Of a DNA stretch of 64,000 nt, positions 16,184 to 24,928 are shown piece by piece. The DNA comes from CAWBJO01 sp963789175. Its GTDB lineage: Bacteria; Pseudomonadota; Alphaproteobacteria; Rhizobiales; Aestuariivirgaceae. Position numbers and translations under genes: made by a program. The DNA is taken from contig CAWBJO010000006.1 of NCBI GenBank assembly GCA_963789175.1, positions 186,001 to 250,000 of the forward strand, in the 5' to 3' direction. Each line of letters opens with the position of its first letter. The stretch's first letter is position 1. Below the pieces are notes generated by a model. The model saw nothing but the letters and a program-made list of their open reading frames with translations. It had not been told where the DNA came from and ran no database searches.

Positions 16184-17524
16184 ATGTACCCCCGTGTGTT
16201 GAGTATCGCGTCCCTGTCATTCCTGCTTTTCGCCGCAAGCCCGGCGAACGCCGGATCCCCCAGCACAGACATCGACGTCGCCACCCTGCTGCAACGGGCC
16301 TATGCCCACCAGTCGCAAGGGAATTTCGCCCTTGCGGTCACCGACTACGGGATGGTCCTGAAGGGGCCGGCGCTCGGCAAGAAAATCGAGGCCACGGTCT
16401 ACTACAATCGCGGTCTGGCGCATTACAGCAACGGCGCGGTTCGCGAAGCGATCGAGGATTTCACGGCCGCATTGTTCGCCAACCGCGAGCTCGCCCAGGC
16501 CTACTACGCCCGAGCGAACGCGCTGCGGGACAACGGCAACCTTCTGTTCGCGCTCAACGATTATGAAAAAGCGAGCCTGCACGGCTATCCGGACCGGTAC
16601 CTGCCGCTGTTCGGCCAAGCCCTCGTCTATGAGCAGCTCAATCGTCCGCTCAAGGCCGAAGCCCTGCTGCAGCAGGTCGTCGCCGAGAAGCCGGAGTTTT
16701 CCGCCGCGGTCCGCAGGCTCGCCGAGCTTCGGGCCGGCGCCGGACCGGCCAATTCCGCGGCGGCCGCCGAGTCTGACCTCGTGTACGTCTCGTCGCGCTC
16801 TTATTTCGGGATCCTGTCTGACCGCATCGACAGCATCATCACGAATGCCATTTCGCCCGTAGCGCCCGACCAGGTGGTTCGCAAGGCGGAGTTGCCGTCG
16901 CCGGTGCGTCCGCCGCGGCACCTCCTCGATGCGGCAGCCGAGGTCGACGTCGCGACGATGCAGCTGCCCGGCTTGCGCACCCTGTCGGTCGCACAGACGC
17001 CGGGATATGTGGCACCGGGCTTCGTGGTGACGCAAAAGACACAGTTTCGGAAGCTCCAGGACCGGATCGGCGGCAACGACGTGGCCGTAGCGGATGCCGC
17101 AGAGGAACCGAAAGAGGATGTGCGGGTGGAGCCGGTCTCGGCGCCCGTCGAGTTCACGACGCGCAGCGAGCGGACGGCGCAGGCCTTGGCCGCCGAGGTT
17201 GGGCTCGAAGGTGAAACAGCAACAGCGGACGGCGCACCCGTCCAGACCGCGCCTTCGGCAGCGGCGGAGATTTCCGGCTGGCTCGTCCAGGTGAACTCGC
17301 AGAAGAGCGAGACGGCGGCGTGGACGGCATGGGGCGAGCTCAAGTCCAAGCACAAGCTGCTATCCGGGCGGGAAGCCGTCGTCCAGAAGGCCGAAATCGG
17401 CGAGGGCAAGATCGTGTACCGCGTGCGCATCCGCGATCTCGAGACGCAGAAGGAAGCCAAGAGCCTCTGCGCGAGCCTGAAATCCGCCGGCCTGGGTTGC
17501 TTCGTGTCGCGCGCCGGCAGCTGA
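16184..17524 (+). CDS. Exported TPR/SPOR-domain protein
   Basis: A 446-residue protein with a signal peptide (SIASLSFLLFAASPANA). Tetratricopeptide repeats span about residues 30-185 (ALAVTDYGMVLKGP, EATVYYNRGLAHYSNG, AQAYYARANALRDNGNLLF). A long Ala/Pro/Glu-rich linker follows, and a C-terminal SPOR domain covers about 365-440 (SGWLVQVNSQKSETAAWTAW, IVYRVRIRDLETQKEAKSLC). It is probably periplasmic and peptidoglycan-associated, linking glycan binding to protein partners held by the TPRs. It lies 60 bp after glmS, downstream of the two amino-sugar genes and near another SPOR protein (11735-12700). Confidence 0.82.
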   Translation: MYPRVLSIASLSFLLFAASPANAGSPSTDIDVATLLQRAYAHQSQGNFALAVTDYGMVLKGPALGKKIEATVYYNRGLAHYSNGAVREAIEDFTAALFANRELAQAYYARANALRDNGNLLFALNDYEKASLHGYPDRYLPLFGQALVYEQLNRPLKAEALLQQVVAEKPEFSAAVRRLAELRAGAGPANSAAAAESDLVYVSSRSYFGILSDRIDSIITNAISPVAPDQVVRKAELPSPVRPPRHLLDAAAEVDVATMQLPGLRTLSVAQTPGYVAPGFVVTQKTQFRKLQDRIGGNDVAVADAAEEPKEDVRVEPVSAPVEFTTRSERTAQALAAEVGLEGETATADGAPVQTAPSAAAEISGWLVQVNSQKSETAAWTAWGELKSKHKLLSGREAVVQKAEIGEGKIVYRVRIRDLETQKEAKSLCASLKSAGLGCFVSRAGS

Positions 17525-17597
17525 TTTCTCCCGATTTTGCGTTGACGGCGTGGGCGTGGCATGGTGGGGCCGACACCTCGCTTCGGATTCCCACTCC

Positions 17598-18341
17598 ATG
17601 CCCGATCCGCATCTACGCCCGTCCGCGGCCACGCCTCCCGGTGCATTCAGGCCGTCGGCGGGGAGCCGCCTGCGCGCCTACTTCCTGGCCGGCCTCGTCA
17701 TCACGGCGCCGGTGGCGATCACGCTGTGGGCAATCTGGTCGTTCATCACCTGGGTGGACGGGCTGGTCAAGCCGCTGCTGCCCGCCGGATACAATCCGGA
17801 CAACGTGCTGCCGATCTCCATACCCGGGGTCGGCCTCATCATCGCGATCGTCGTCCTCACCCTCATCGGCGCGCTCGCGGCGAACATCCTCGGCCGCACG
17901 GTCATCTACTACTGGGATCTCCTGTTGTTCCGCATGCCGGTGGTGCGCAACATCTACCGCGGGCTGAAGCAGATCTTCGAGACGGCATTCTCGCCGGACG
18001 GGTTCTCCTTCCAGCGCGTCGCGCTGGTCGAGTTCCCGCGCAAGGACGTGTGGGCCATCGCCTTCGTGTCGCGGACCTTCGACGGCGAGAACGAGATCTC
18101 CCGGCGAACCGGGAACGCCGAGCTGGTGGCGGTTTTCGTCCCGACGACCCCCAACCCGACGTCCGGATACGTCGTCTTCGTAGCACCGAGCGAGATCGTC
18201 TATCTCGACATGACGGTGGAGGAAGGCGTCAAGGCCGTCGTCTCCGCCGGGCTCGTCTTTCCGGACCCCACAGGAGAACCGGCAAGCGAGGTTCAACCGG
18301 AAGCGAGCAGGCGCACGGCCTCGTCACGCTCGAACACGTAG
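17598..18341 (+). CDS. DUF502 membrane protein
   Basis: A 247-residue protein with two transmembrane helices near the N-terminus (YFLAGLVITAPVAITLWAIW and LIIAIVVLTLIGALAANILG). The conserved DUF502 body follows (IPVVRN-type motif in FRMPVVRNIYRGLKQIFETA, LVEFPRKDVWAIAFVS, VFVPTTPNPTSGYVVFV). The family is widespread and uncharacterised, with a plant chloroplast/LCV-type relative. The start at 17598 (MPDPHLRPSAATPPG) is the natural one. Its 3' end overlaps the convergent recG gene by 49 bp, encoding a divergent Ser/Arg-rich tail that may be under little constraint. Confidence 0.85.
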   Translation: MPDPHLRPSAATPPGAFRPSAGSRLRAYFLAGLVITAPVAITLWAIWSFITWVDGLVKPLLPAGYNPDNVLPISIPGVGLIIAIVVLTLIGALAANILGRTVIYYWDLLLFRMPVVRNIYRGLKQIFETAFSPDGFSFQRVALVEFPRKDVWAIAFVSRTFDGENEISRRTGNAELVAVFVPTTPNPTSGYVVFVAPSEIVYLDMTVEEGVKAVVSAGLVFPDPTGEPASEVQPEASRRTASSRSNT

Positions 18342-20410
18342 AGCAGAAGCCGCAAGGCCCGTCCCCGCTCGCTCGACAGCTCCGGGTCCCGTTTCAAGAT
18401 GAGCTGCGCGTCGTCGCGCGCCGCAGTCAGCAGATCGGCATGGACGCCGAGATCGGCAAGGCGGAAGACGGGCATGCCCGACTGGCGGGTGCCGAGCGCC
18501 TCGCCGGCCCCGCGCAAGCGCAGATCCTCCTCGGCGATGATGAAGCCGTCTTCCGTCTGGCGCATGATCTCGAGCCTGGCGCGGGCAGCACCCGACAGCG
18601 GCGGCGCGTAGAGGAGGATGCAGGTCGACTTCGCGGCACCGCGTCCGACGCGGCCGCGCAGCTGGTGCAGCTGGGCAAGGCCGAAGCGTTCGGCGTTCTC
18701 GATGATCATGATCGACGCCTCGGGAACGTCGATGCCGACCTCGATGACCGTGGTCGAGACGAGAACGGAGACGCTCCCCGACTGGAAGTCGCGCATCACG
18801 CCGTCCTTTTCGCTTCCCTTCATGCGGCCGTGCACGAGTCCGACCTTGCCCGGCAGGCGGGCGGCGAGAAACTGGAGGCGAGCCTCGGCCGCGGCCATGT
18901 CGACGACCTCGCTTTCCGCCACCAGCGGACACACCCAATAGGCTTGCTGGCCGGCCGCAACGGCGCGCTCCACCCCTTCGACGAGCTCGTCGAGACGTTC
19001 GACAGGCATCGTGCGCGTATCGATGGGGCTTCGTCCGGCCGGCTTCTCGGTGAGGCGGGAGACGTCCATGTCGCCGTAGAGCGTCAGGCTCAATGTGCGC
19101 GGGATCGGCGTCGCCGTCATGACCAGCAGATGCACCGGCGTCTTCATCTTAGCCTGCAGGGCCAGGCGCTGGTGCACGCCGAACCGGTGCTGCTCGTCGA
19201 TGACGGCCAGTGCAAGGTCCCTGAATTCGACGTCTTCCTGGAAAAGGGCGTGGGTGCCGACGACCAGGCCGGTTTCGCCGGCGGCGATGCGCGCGAGGAT
19301 CTCGTCGCGCTGCCGGCCCTTCTCGCGGCCGGTGAGGATGTCGACGCGGAGCGACGTCCCTTCCACCATGCGGGTAAGGGTCGCGAAATGCTGGCGGGCC
19401 AAAATGTCGGTCGGCGCCATGAACGCGCCCTGGGCTCCGGCTTCTACGGCTGCGGCGAGAGCGAGCAGGGCCACTATGGTCTTGCCCGAGCCGACGTCGC
19501 CCTGGAGAAGGCGCATCATGCGGTTGCCGGAAGCGAGGTCGCGGGCGATCTCGGCGACGGCGGTCCGCTGCGAGGCGGTCAGCGCGAACGGGAGGCGTCC
19601 GACGATCGCTTCGCGCAGCCTTGCTTCGGCGGCGAGCGCACGGCCCTTCGCCTTGCGAAGATGGCGTCGCACGAGGACCAGGGCCAGCTGGTTGGCGAGA
19701 AGCTCGTCGTAGGCGAGGCGGGTGCGCGGCAGCGTTTCGATGCCCGCCTCGTCCGGCGTGGCGGGCTGATGGACCTCGCGCAGGGCGGCAGCGAAGGCCG
19801 GCCAGCCACGGCCGGCGAGGAATGTCGGCTCGATCCATTCGGGAAGATCCGGAAGGCGGGCCACAGCACCCTTCACGGCGGTGTTCATGACACGCAGGGT
19901 CAGGCCGGCGGTCAACGGATAGACGGGCTCGATGAGCGGCATCCGCTCGAATTCCTCGGGCGCAACCACATGATCGGGATGCACGATCTGAGCCGCGCCC
20001 TGGTACCAGGCGACGGCGCCCGAGACGAAACGGCGCTCACCCACCGGCAGCAGCCGCGCGAGGTGGTCGGCGAAGGCGTGGAAGTAGACGAGGGTGAGCT
20101 TGCCCGTATCATCGAAGGTCTCGACACGGTAAGGGAGGCGTTTCATGCCCCGTGGCGGCGGGCGGTGCGCGCCGACAGTGACCTCGACGGTCACGATCCC
20201 GTCCGACGGCAGGTTCGCCACGGTCGGCCGCTGGCGACGATCGATGAAGCCGGACGGCAGGTGAAACAGCAGGTCGACGACGCGCAGGGGCAGGCGCTTG
20301 CCGTCGATAGACGGTCGCAGGAATCCTTCCAGGACCTTCTCGATCTTGGGGCCAATTCCCTTGATGGCGGCGGCGTTGGCAAACAGTGGATTGAGCAGGG
20401 TTGGCCGCAT
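18293..20410 (-). CDS. recG: ATP-dependent DNA helicase RecG
   Basis: A 705-residue superfamily 2 helicase that remodels stalled replication forks and Holliday junctions. In order: an N-terminal wedge/OB domain (about 60-155), Walker A GDVGSGKTIVAL around residue 303, DEQHRFG (motif II), TATPIPRTL (motif III), GRVGRGAAKSTCIL (motif VI) and the TRG region. The start MRPTLLNPLFANAAAIKGIGPK is typical of rhizobial RecG. It is divergent from sdhE-mfd by 90 bp and converges on the DUF502 gene with a 49-bp antisense overlap of the last codons. Confidence 0.96.
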   Translation of the reverse strand: MRPTLLNPLFANAAAIKGIGPKIEKVLEGFLRPSIDGKRLPLRVVDLLFHLPSGFIDRRQRPTVANLPSDGIVTVEVTVGAHRPPPRGMKRLPYRVETFDDTGKLTLVYFHAFADHLARLLPVGERRFVSGAVAWYQGAAQIVHPDHVVAPEEFERMPLIEPVYPLTAGLTLRVMNTAVKGAVARLPDLPEWIEPTFLAGRGWPAFAAALREVHQPATPDEAGIETLPRTRLAYDELLANQLALVLVRRHLRKAKGRALAAEARLREAIVGRLPFALTASQRTAVAEIARDLASGNRMMRLLQGDVGSGKTIVALLALAAAVEAGAQGAFMAPTDILARQHFATLTRMVEGTSLRVDILTGREKGRQRDEILARIAAGETGLVVGTHALFQEDVEFRDLALAVIDEQHRFGVHQRLALQAKMKTPVHLLVMTATPIPRTLSLTLYGDMDVSRLTEKPAGRSPIDTRTMPVERLDELVEGVERAVAAGQQAYWVCPLVAESEVVDMAAAEARLQFLAARLPGKVGLVHGRMKGSEKDGVMRDFQSGSVSVLVSTTVIEVGIDVPEASIMIIENAERFGLAQLHQLRGRVGRGAAKSTCILLYAPPLSGAARARLEIMRQTEDGFIIAEEDLRLRGAGEALGTRQSGMPVFRLADLGVHADLLTAARDDAQLILKRDPELSSERGRALRLLLYVFERDEAVRLLASG

Positions 20411-20500
20411 GGGCGTCGAGATCCTCGACTATGATTGTCGTTGCGATTCTGCGCCTCGGCAAGCCCGCCCGTTGCGCATCGGACGCAGCATGCGTATGAA

Positions 20501-20794
20501 ATGACGGCCGAAACGCCGATGAACTCCAGCCCGACCGACATTGACGAACGCCGCCGCCGCCTGCTATGGCGCGCCTCCCACCGCGGCACGAAGGAACTCG
20601 ACTTGGTCCTCGGCGGTTTCGTCCGCGATCACGTCGCCGGCATGACGGCGGCAGAACTCGGCGAGCTCGAAGCGCTGGTCAGCCTGCCCGACCCCGAGCT
20701 GATGGCGTGGATCGTCGGCGACAAAGACGTGGAAGATGAATTCCGAAACCGCACGACAGACCGTTTCCTTGCCTACCGACCCGTCACCCGTTGA
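20501..20794 (+). CDS. sdhE: Succinate dehydrogenase assembly factor SdhE (DUF339)
   Basis: A 97-residue protein with the family core RRRRLLWRASHRGTKELDLVLGG shown in pieces as RRLLWRASHRGTKELD; the RGxxE motif is intact. Family members bind the SdhA flavoprotein and promote covalent FAD attachment. The helical bundle pattern (LGELEALVSLPDPELMAWI) and length fit. ATG at 20501 or 20519 could be the start. Its last 59 bp overlap the start of mfd in another frame, which suggests coupled translation. Confidence 0.88.
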   Translation: MTAETPMNSSPTDIDERRRRLLWRASHRGTKELDLVLGGFVRDHVAGMTAAELGELEALVSLPDPELMAWIVGDKDVEDEFRNRTTDRFLAYRPVTR

Positions 20795-23700
20795 AGCGTT
20801 CCTGCGGCGGCGGGGGCGAACCATACTGGCGCGCGTGCCGGCCGGGCTCGACGCGCTCGTCCTTGCCGACCTGGCCCGCACCCAGGTCCCGCTGCCCCTT
20901 CTGCATGTAGCCCGCGACGACCAGCGGCTGGCGGCAACAACCGAGGCGGTGGAATTCTTCGCCCCCGACATCCGCGTTCTGCGATTTCCGGCGTGGGACT
21001 GCCTTCCCTATGACAGGGTCGGTCCCGCGGCCGAGATCCTCGCCACGCGGATCGCGACGCTGGCCGCCCTGGCGACGGAGGTCCGCCATACGCAGCCCAC
21101 GGTGATCGTGACGACCGTCAACGCGGTTACCCAGCGCGTGCCGCCGCGCGCGGCGATCGCCGCCGCGACGCTCAAGGCGGCGCCGGGCAATGTCATCGCC
21201 ACGGAGCGCATCGTCGACTTCCTGCAGGTCAACGGCTTCAACCGGTCCGGAACGGTCATGGATCCGGGCGACTTCGCGGTACGCGGCGGCATCATCGACA
21301 TCTACCCACCCGGGCGCGAGGAACCGGTGCGGCTCGATTTCTTCGGCGACGCCTTGGAGTCGATCCGCACCTTCGATCCGCACTCGCAGCGGACGACGGG
21401 CCAGCTGCACCAGCTCAGCCTTCACCCGGCGAACGAGGTCATCCTCAACAGCGAGGCGGTGAAAAGCTTCCGGACGAGGTACGCAGCAGCGTTCACCGGG
21501 GTCGACATCGACGATCCGCTCTACGAAGCAGTGACCAATTCGCGGCGCTACCAGGGGATGGAGCACTGGCTGCCGCTTTTCTACGAGCGGCTGGAAACGG
21601 TCTTCGACTATGTCGGCGATGTCGGCATGACGCTCGACCATCAGGCCGACGACGCCGCGACGTCGCGGTTCGAGCAGATCGCCGACTACCACCAGGCCCG
21701 AAACGACGCGCAGACGCACGGCAACTACGGCAGCACGCCCTACAAGCCGCTGCCGCCGGATGCCCTCTACCTTTCCGGGGACGAGTGGGCGAAAGACCGG
21801 GACCGCCGCGCCGTTCTCGCCTTCAGCCCGTTCGACGTTCCGGAAACGCCGGACCGGCCGGTCTTCAATGTCGGCGGGCACGAGGGACGCAACTTCGCGC
21901 CCGAGCGCGCGCTCTCCGGCACGAACGTCTACGAGGCGGTGCTCGCCCATATCGCCGCTTTGCAGAAATCCGGCAAGCGCGTCGCCATCGCAGCGTGGAC
22001 GGAGGGCGCGGCGGAGCGGCTCGAGACGATCTTCCGGGACCATGGCGCCCGCAACATCACCCGCGCCGCAAGTTGGGCCGAGGCGACGGGCCGTCCCGTC
22101 TCCGCGATCAGCGTGGTCGTCCTCGGGCTCGAATCCGGCTTCGAGACGCCCGACTTCGCCATCATCGGCGAGCAGGACATCCTGGGCGACCGCCTGGTGC
22201 GGCGAAGCCGGAAGGCGAAGCGCGCCGCCGATTTCATCTCCGAGCTGGCTAGCCTGTCGCCCGGAGACCTCGTCGTCCACGTCGACCACGGCATCGGCCG
22301 CTTCGAAGGGCTGCGGACGATCGAGGTGCAGGGCGCCCCCCACGATTGCCTGTTTCTGCAGTATGCCGGCGGCGACCGGCTGTTCCTGCCGGTCGAGAAT
22401 ATCGAGCTCCTGTCACGCTACGGCTCCGAACAGGCGGGGGTCGAGCTCGACAAGCTCGGCGGCGGAGCATGGCAGTCGCGCAAGGCGCGCCTCAAGAAGC
22501 GGGTCCGCGAGATCGCCGAGGAGCTCATCAAGACGGCGGCGGCACGCGAGCTCAAGCACGGCGACGTCATCACGCCCGGCGACGGGCTCTACGACGAGTT
22601 CAGCGCCGGCTTCCCCTACGAGGAGACGGACGACCAGCTCACCGCCATTCAAGCCACGATGGCGGATCTCGGCCGCGGGCGGCCCATGGACCGGCTCATC
22701 TGCGGCGACGTCGGGTTCGGCAAGACGGAAGTGGCGCTGCGGTCGGCTTTCCTCGCGGCGATGAGCGGCAAGCAGGTGGCGGTCGTCGTGCCCACCACGC
22801 TGCTCGCCCGCCAGCATTTCGCGACGTTCAAGGCGCGCTTCCAGGGATTCCCGATCGAGATCGAGCAGGCGTCGCGGCTCGTGCCGCGCAAGGACATGCA
22901 GCGGATCAGGGCGGGACTGACCGACGGCAGCGTCGACGTCGTGATCGGCACGCATGCGCTTCTCGCCAAGGACGTGAAATTCCGGGACCTCGGGCTCCTG
23001 ATCGTCGACGAGGAGCAGCATTTCGGCGTCAAGCACAAGGAGCGCCTGAAGGAGCTGAAGGCGAACGTGCACGTCCTGACGCTGACGGCGACGCCGATCC
23101 CGCGAACCCTGCAGCTCGCGCTGTCGGGAATCCGCGAACTGTCGCTCATCACCACGCCGCCGGCCGACCGGCTGGCGGTCCGCACCTACGTTTCTCCCTT
23201 CGATCCGGTCGTGATCCGCGAAACCCTGCTTCGCGAGCTGTATCGCGGCGGCCAGGCCTTCTACGTGGTGCCGCGCATCTCGGACCTGCCGGAGATCAGC
23301 GACCTCCTCAAGAGCCTCGTTCCCGACGCGAAGGTGGCGGTGGCGCACGGCCAGCTGCCGCCGACCGAGCTCGAGGACATCATGTCGGGCTTCTACGACC
23401 GGAAATACGACATCCTGCTGTCGACGACGATCATCGAATCGGGCCTCGACATCGCGACCGCCAACACGCTCATCGTGCACCGCGCCGACATGTTCGGCCT
23501 CGCCCAGCTCTATCAGCTGCGGGGCCGCGTCGGACGGTCGAAGCAGCGGGCCTATGCATTGTTCACCGTGCCCGAAAACCGCACGCTCACCTTGACGGCC
23601 GACCGACGCCTCAAGGTGCTGCAGTCGCTCGACACGCTGGGTGCCGGATTCACGCTGGCAAGCCACGACCTCGACATCCGCGGCGCCGGCAACCTGCTGG

Positions 23701-24266
23701 GCGAGGAGCAGTCGGGGCACATCAAGGAGGTCGGAGCCGAGCTCTACCAGCAGATGCTGGAGGAGGCGGTGTCGAGCCTCAGGGCCGGCGGCGAAGTGCG
23801 CGACAGCGAGGAGACGTGGTCGCCGCAGATCAAAATCGGCACCTCGGTCCTCATTCCGGAAAGCTACGTTCCCGACCTCAGCGTTCGGCTCGGCCTCTAT
23901 CGGCGCATCGCCGACCTCACCGCGCAGGAGGACATCGAAGCCTTCGCGGCCGAGCTTCACGACCGCTTCGGCAAGGTGCCGGAGGAGGTCGAGCACCTGC
24001 TGCAGGTGGTTTCGATCAAGCTCCTGTGCCGGCGCGCCAACGTCGAATCCTTCGACGCCGGGCCGAAGGGAGCGGCGATCGGGTTCCGGAACGGGAGCTT
24101 CCCCAATCCGGCGGCCCTCGTAAAATGGATCCAGGAGCAGGGCTCGCTCGCCCGACTCCGGCCGGAGATGAAGCTCGTCGTCATGCGGAGCTGGGAGACT
24201 CCGGAGGAGAGGCTGCGCGGCGCCCGCCATCTCATGGGCGAGCTCGTCCGGCTTGCCGGAACCTAG
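20736..24266 (+). CDS. mfd: Transcription-repair coupling factor
   Basis: An 1176-residue ATP-dependent translocase that removes stalled RNA polymerase at lesions and recruits UvrA. In order: a UvrB-like module (N-terminal third), the CarD-like RNA-polymerase-interaction domain near residue 509 (GDLVVHVDHGIGRFEGL), Walker A GDVGFGKTEVAL near 657, DEEQHFG near 757, TATPIPRTLQLAL, the GRVGRSKQRAYA motif VI, and the C-terminal TRCF domain (IKIGTSVLIPESYVPDLSVR). The ATG at 20736 gives a 59-bp overlap with sdhE; a later TTG at codon 12 is an alternative. It converges on the DsbA-family gene, sharing 4 bp at the stops. Confidence 0.96.
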   Translation: MNSETARQTVSLPTDPSPVEAFLRRRGRTILARVPAGLDALVLADLARTQVPLPLLHVARDDQRLAATTEAVEFFAPDIRVLRFPAWDCLPYDRVGPAAEILATRIATLAALATEVRHTQPTVIVTTVNAVTQRVPPRAAIAAATLKAAPGNVIATERIVDFLQVNGFNRSGTVMDPGDFAVRGGIIDIYPPGREEPVRLDFFGDALESIRTFDPHSQRTTGQLHQLSLHPANEVILNSEAVKSFRTRYAAAFTGVDIDDPLYEAVTNSRRYQGMEHWLPLFYERLETVFDYVGDVGMTLDHQADDAATSRFEQIADYHQARNDAQTHGNYGSTPYKPLPPDALYLSGDEWAKDRDRRAVLAFSPFDVPETPDRPVFNVGGHEGRNFAPERALSGTNVYEAVLAHIAALQKSGKRVAIAAWTEGAAERLETIFRDHGARNITRAASWAEATGRPVSAISVVVLGLESGFETPDFAIIGEQDILGDRLVRRSRKAKRAADFISELASLSPGDLVVHVDHGIGRFEGLRTIEVQGAPHDCLFLQYAGGDRLFLPVENIELLSRYGSEQAGVELDKLGGGAWQSRKARLKKRVREIAEELIKTAAARELKHGDVITPGDGLYDEFSAGFPYEETDDQLTAIQATMADLGRGRPMDRLICGDVGFGKTEVALRSAFLAAMSGKQVAVVVPTTLLARQHFATFKARFQGFPIEIEQASRLVPRKDMQRIRAGLTDGSVDVVIGTHALLAKDVKFRDLGLLIVDEEQHFGVKHKERLKELKANVHVLTLTATPIPRTLQLALSGIRELSLITTPPADRLAVRTYVSPFDPVVIRETLLRELYRGGQAFYVVPRISDLPEISDLLKSLVPDAKVAVAHGQLPPTELEDIMSGFYDRKYDILLSTTIIESGLDIATANTLIVHRADMFGLAQLYQLRGRVGRSKQRAYALFTVPENRTLTLTADRRLKVLQSLDTLGAGFTLASHDLDIRGAGNLLGEEQSGHIKEVGAELYQQMLEEAVSSLRAGGEVRDSEETWSPQIKIGTSVLIPESYVPDLSVRLGLYRRIADLTAQEDIEAFAAELHDRFGKVPEEVEHLLQVVSIKLLCRRANVESFDAGPKGAAIGFRNGSFPNPAALVKWIQEQGSLARLRPEMKLVVMRSWETPEERLRGARHLMGELVRLAGT

Positions 24267-24928
24267 GCCGGGGTCGCGGCAGAGTCAGCTCGCACGCGGG
24301 CGATGGCGCCCGCGATGTAGCGCGGGTCCTGCGCTCCGACGACGGCGTAGCGGCTGCCGATCACGAAGGTCGGAACGCCGGTGACGCCGAGGCGGACGGC
24401 GGCAGCGATCTCTTCCTCGACCTCGGCCCGGCCGTCGCGGCGCTCGAGAGAGGCACGGACCGTTTGCGGATCGAGACCCACCGCTTCACCGGCGGCGATC
24501 AGGACCTCGAGAGCGCCCACGTCGGCGCCTTCGGTGAAATAGAGCGCAAAAAGCCGCTCGACGAGCTCATCCTCCTTGCCGGCTCGACGCGCCAGGGCGA
24601 CCAGCTCATGGGCGGCGATCGTGTTGGGAGACCGTGCGATCCTGTCGAAGTTGAACTCGGCCCCTTCCTCGGCGCCGAGCTGCATGAGAGTCCGGTGCGA
24701 CTCCTTCAGGGCGTCGAGGGAGCCGAACTTCCGCCGCACGTAGTCGGCCCGCGACATGCCGCCTTCAGGAACCGTGGGGTCGAGCTGGAAGGGCCGCCAG
24801 CGCACCGCGACCTCGGTGTCGCGCAGCGCGGCGATGGCGCGGGCGAGCCGGCGCTTGCCGAGAAGGCACCACGGGCACACGACGTCCGAATAGACGTCGA
24901 TCGAAATGGGCGGGCTCCGTCCCATCAT
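24263..24928 (-). CDS. DsbA-family (FrnE-like) thioredoxin-fold protein
   Basis: A 221-residue cytoplasmic protein of the DsbA/2-hydroxychromene-2-carboxylate isomerase family, closest in pattern to FrnE. The active-site motif is CPWC in DVYSDVVCPWCLLGKRRL; the cis-Pro loop is TGVPTFVIGSRYAVVGAQ. FrnE-like proteins are implicated in thiol-disulfide exchange and oxidative or metal stress tolerance. The ATG at 24928 overlaps the TGA of the upstream solute-binding protein gene (ATGATG), suggesting coupling; ATG 24940 is possible. It ends against mfd with overlapping stop codons. Confidence 0.85.
   Translation of the reverse strand: MMGRSPPISIDVYSDVVCPWCLLGKRRLARAIAALRDTEVAVRWRPFQLDPTVPEGGMSRADYVRRKFGSLDALKESHRTLMQLGAEEGAEFNFDRIARSPNTIAAHELVALARRAGKEDELVERLFALYFTEGADVGALEVLIAAGEAVGLDPQTVRASLERRDGRAEVEEEIAAAVRLGVTGVPTFVIGSRYAVVGAQDPRYIAGAIARVRADSAATPA

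Noticed and set aside
17561..20434. 957-codon + strand open frame across DUF502 and recG
   Set aside because: Same reason: DUF502 and RecG explain the region, and the long frame is low-complexity Arg/Gly/Ala-rich with no recognisable domain.
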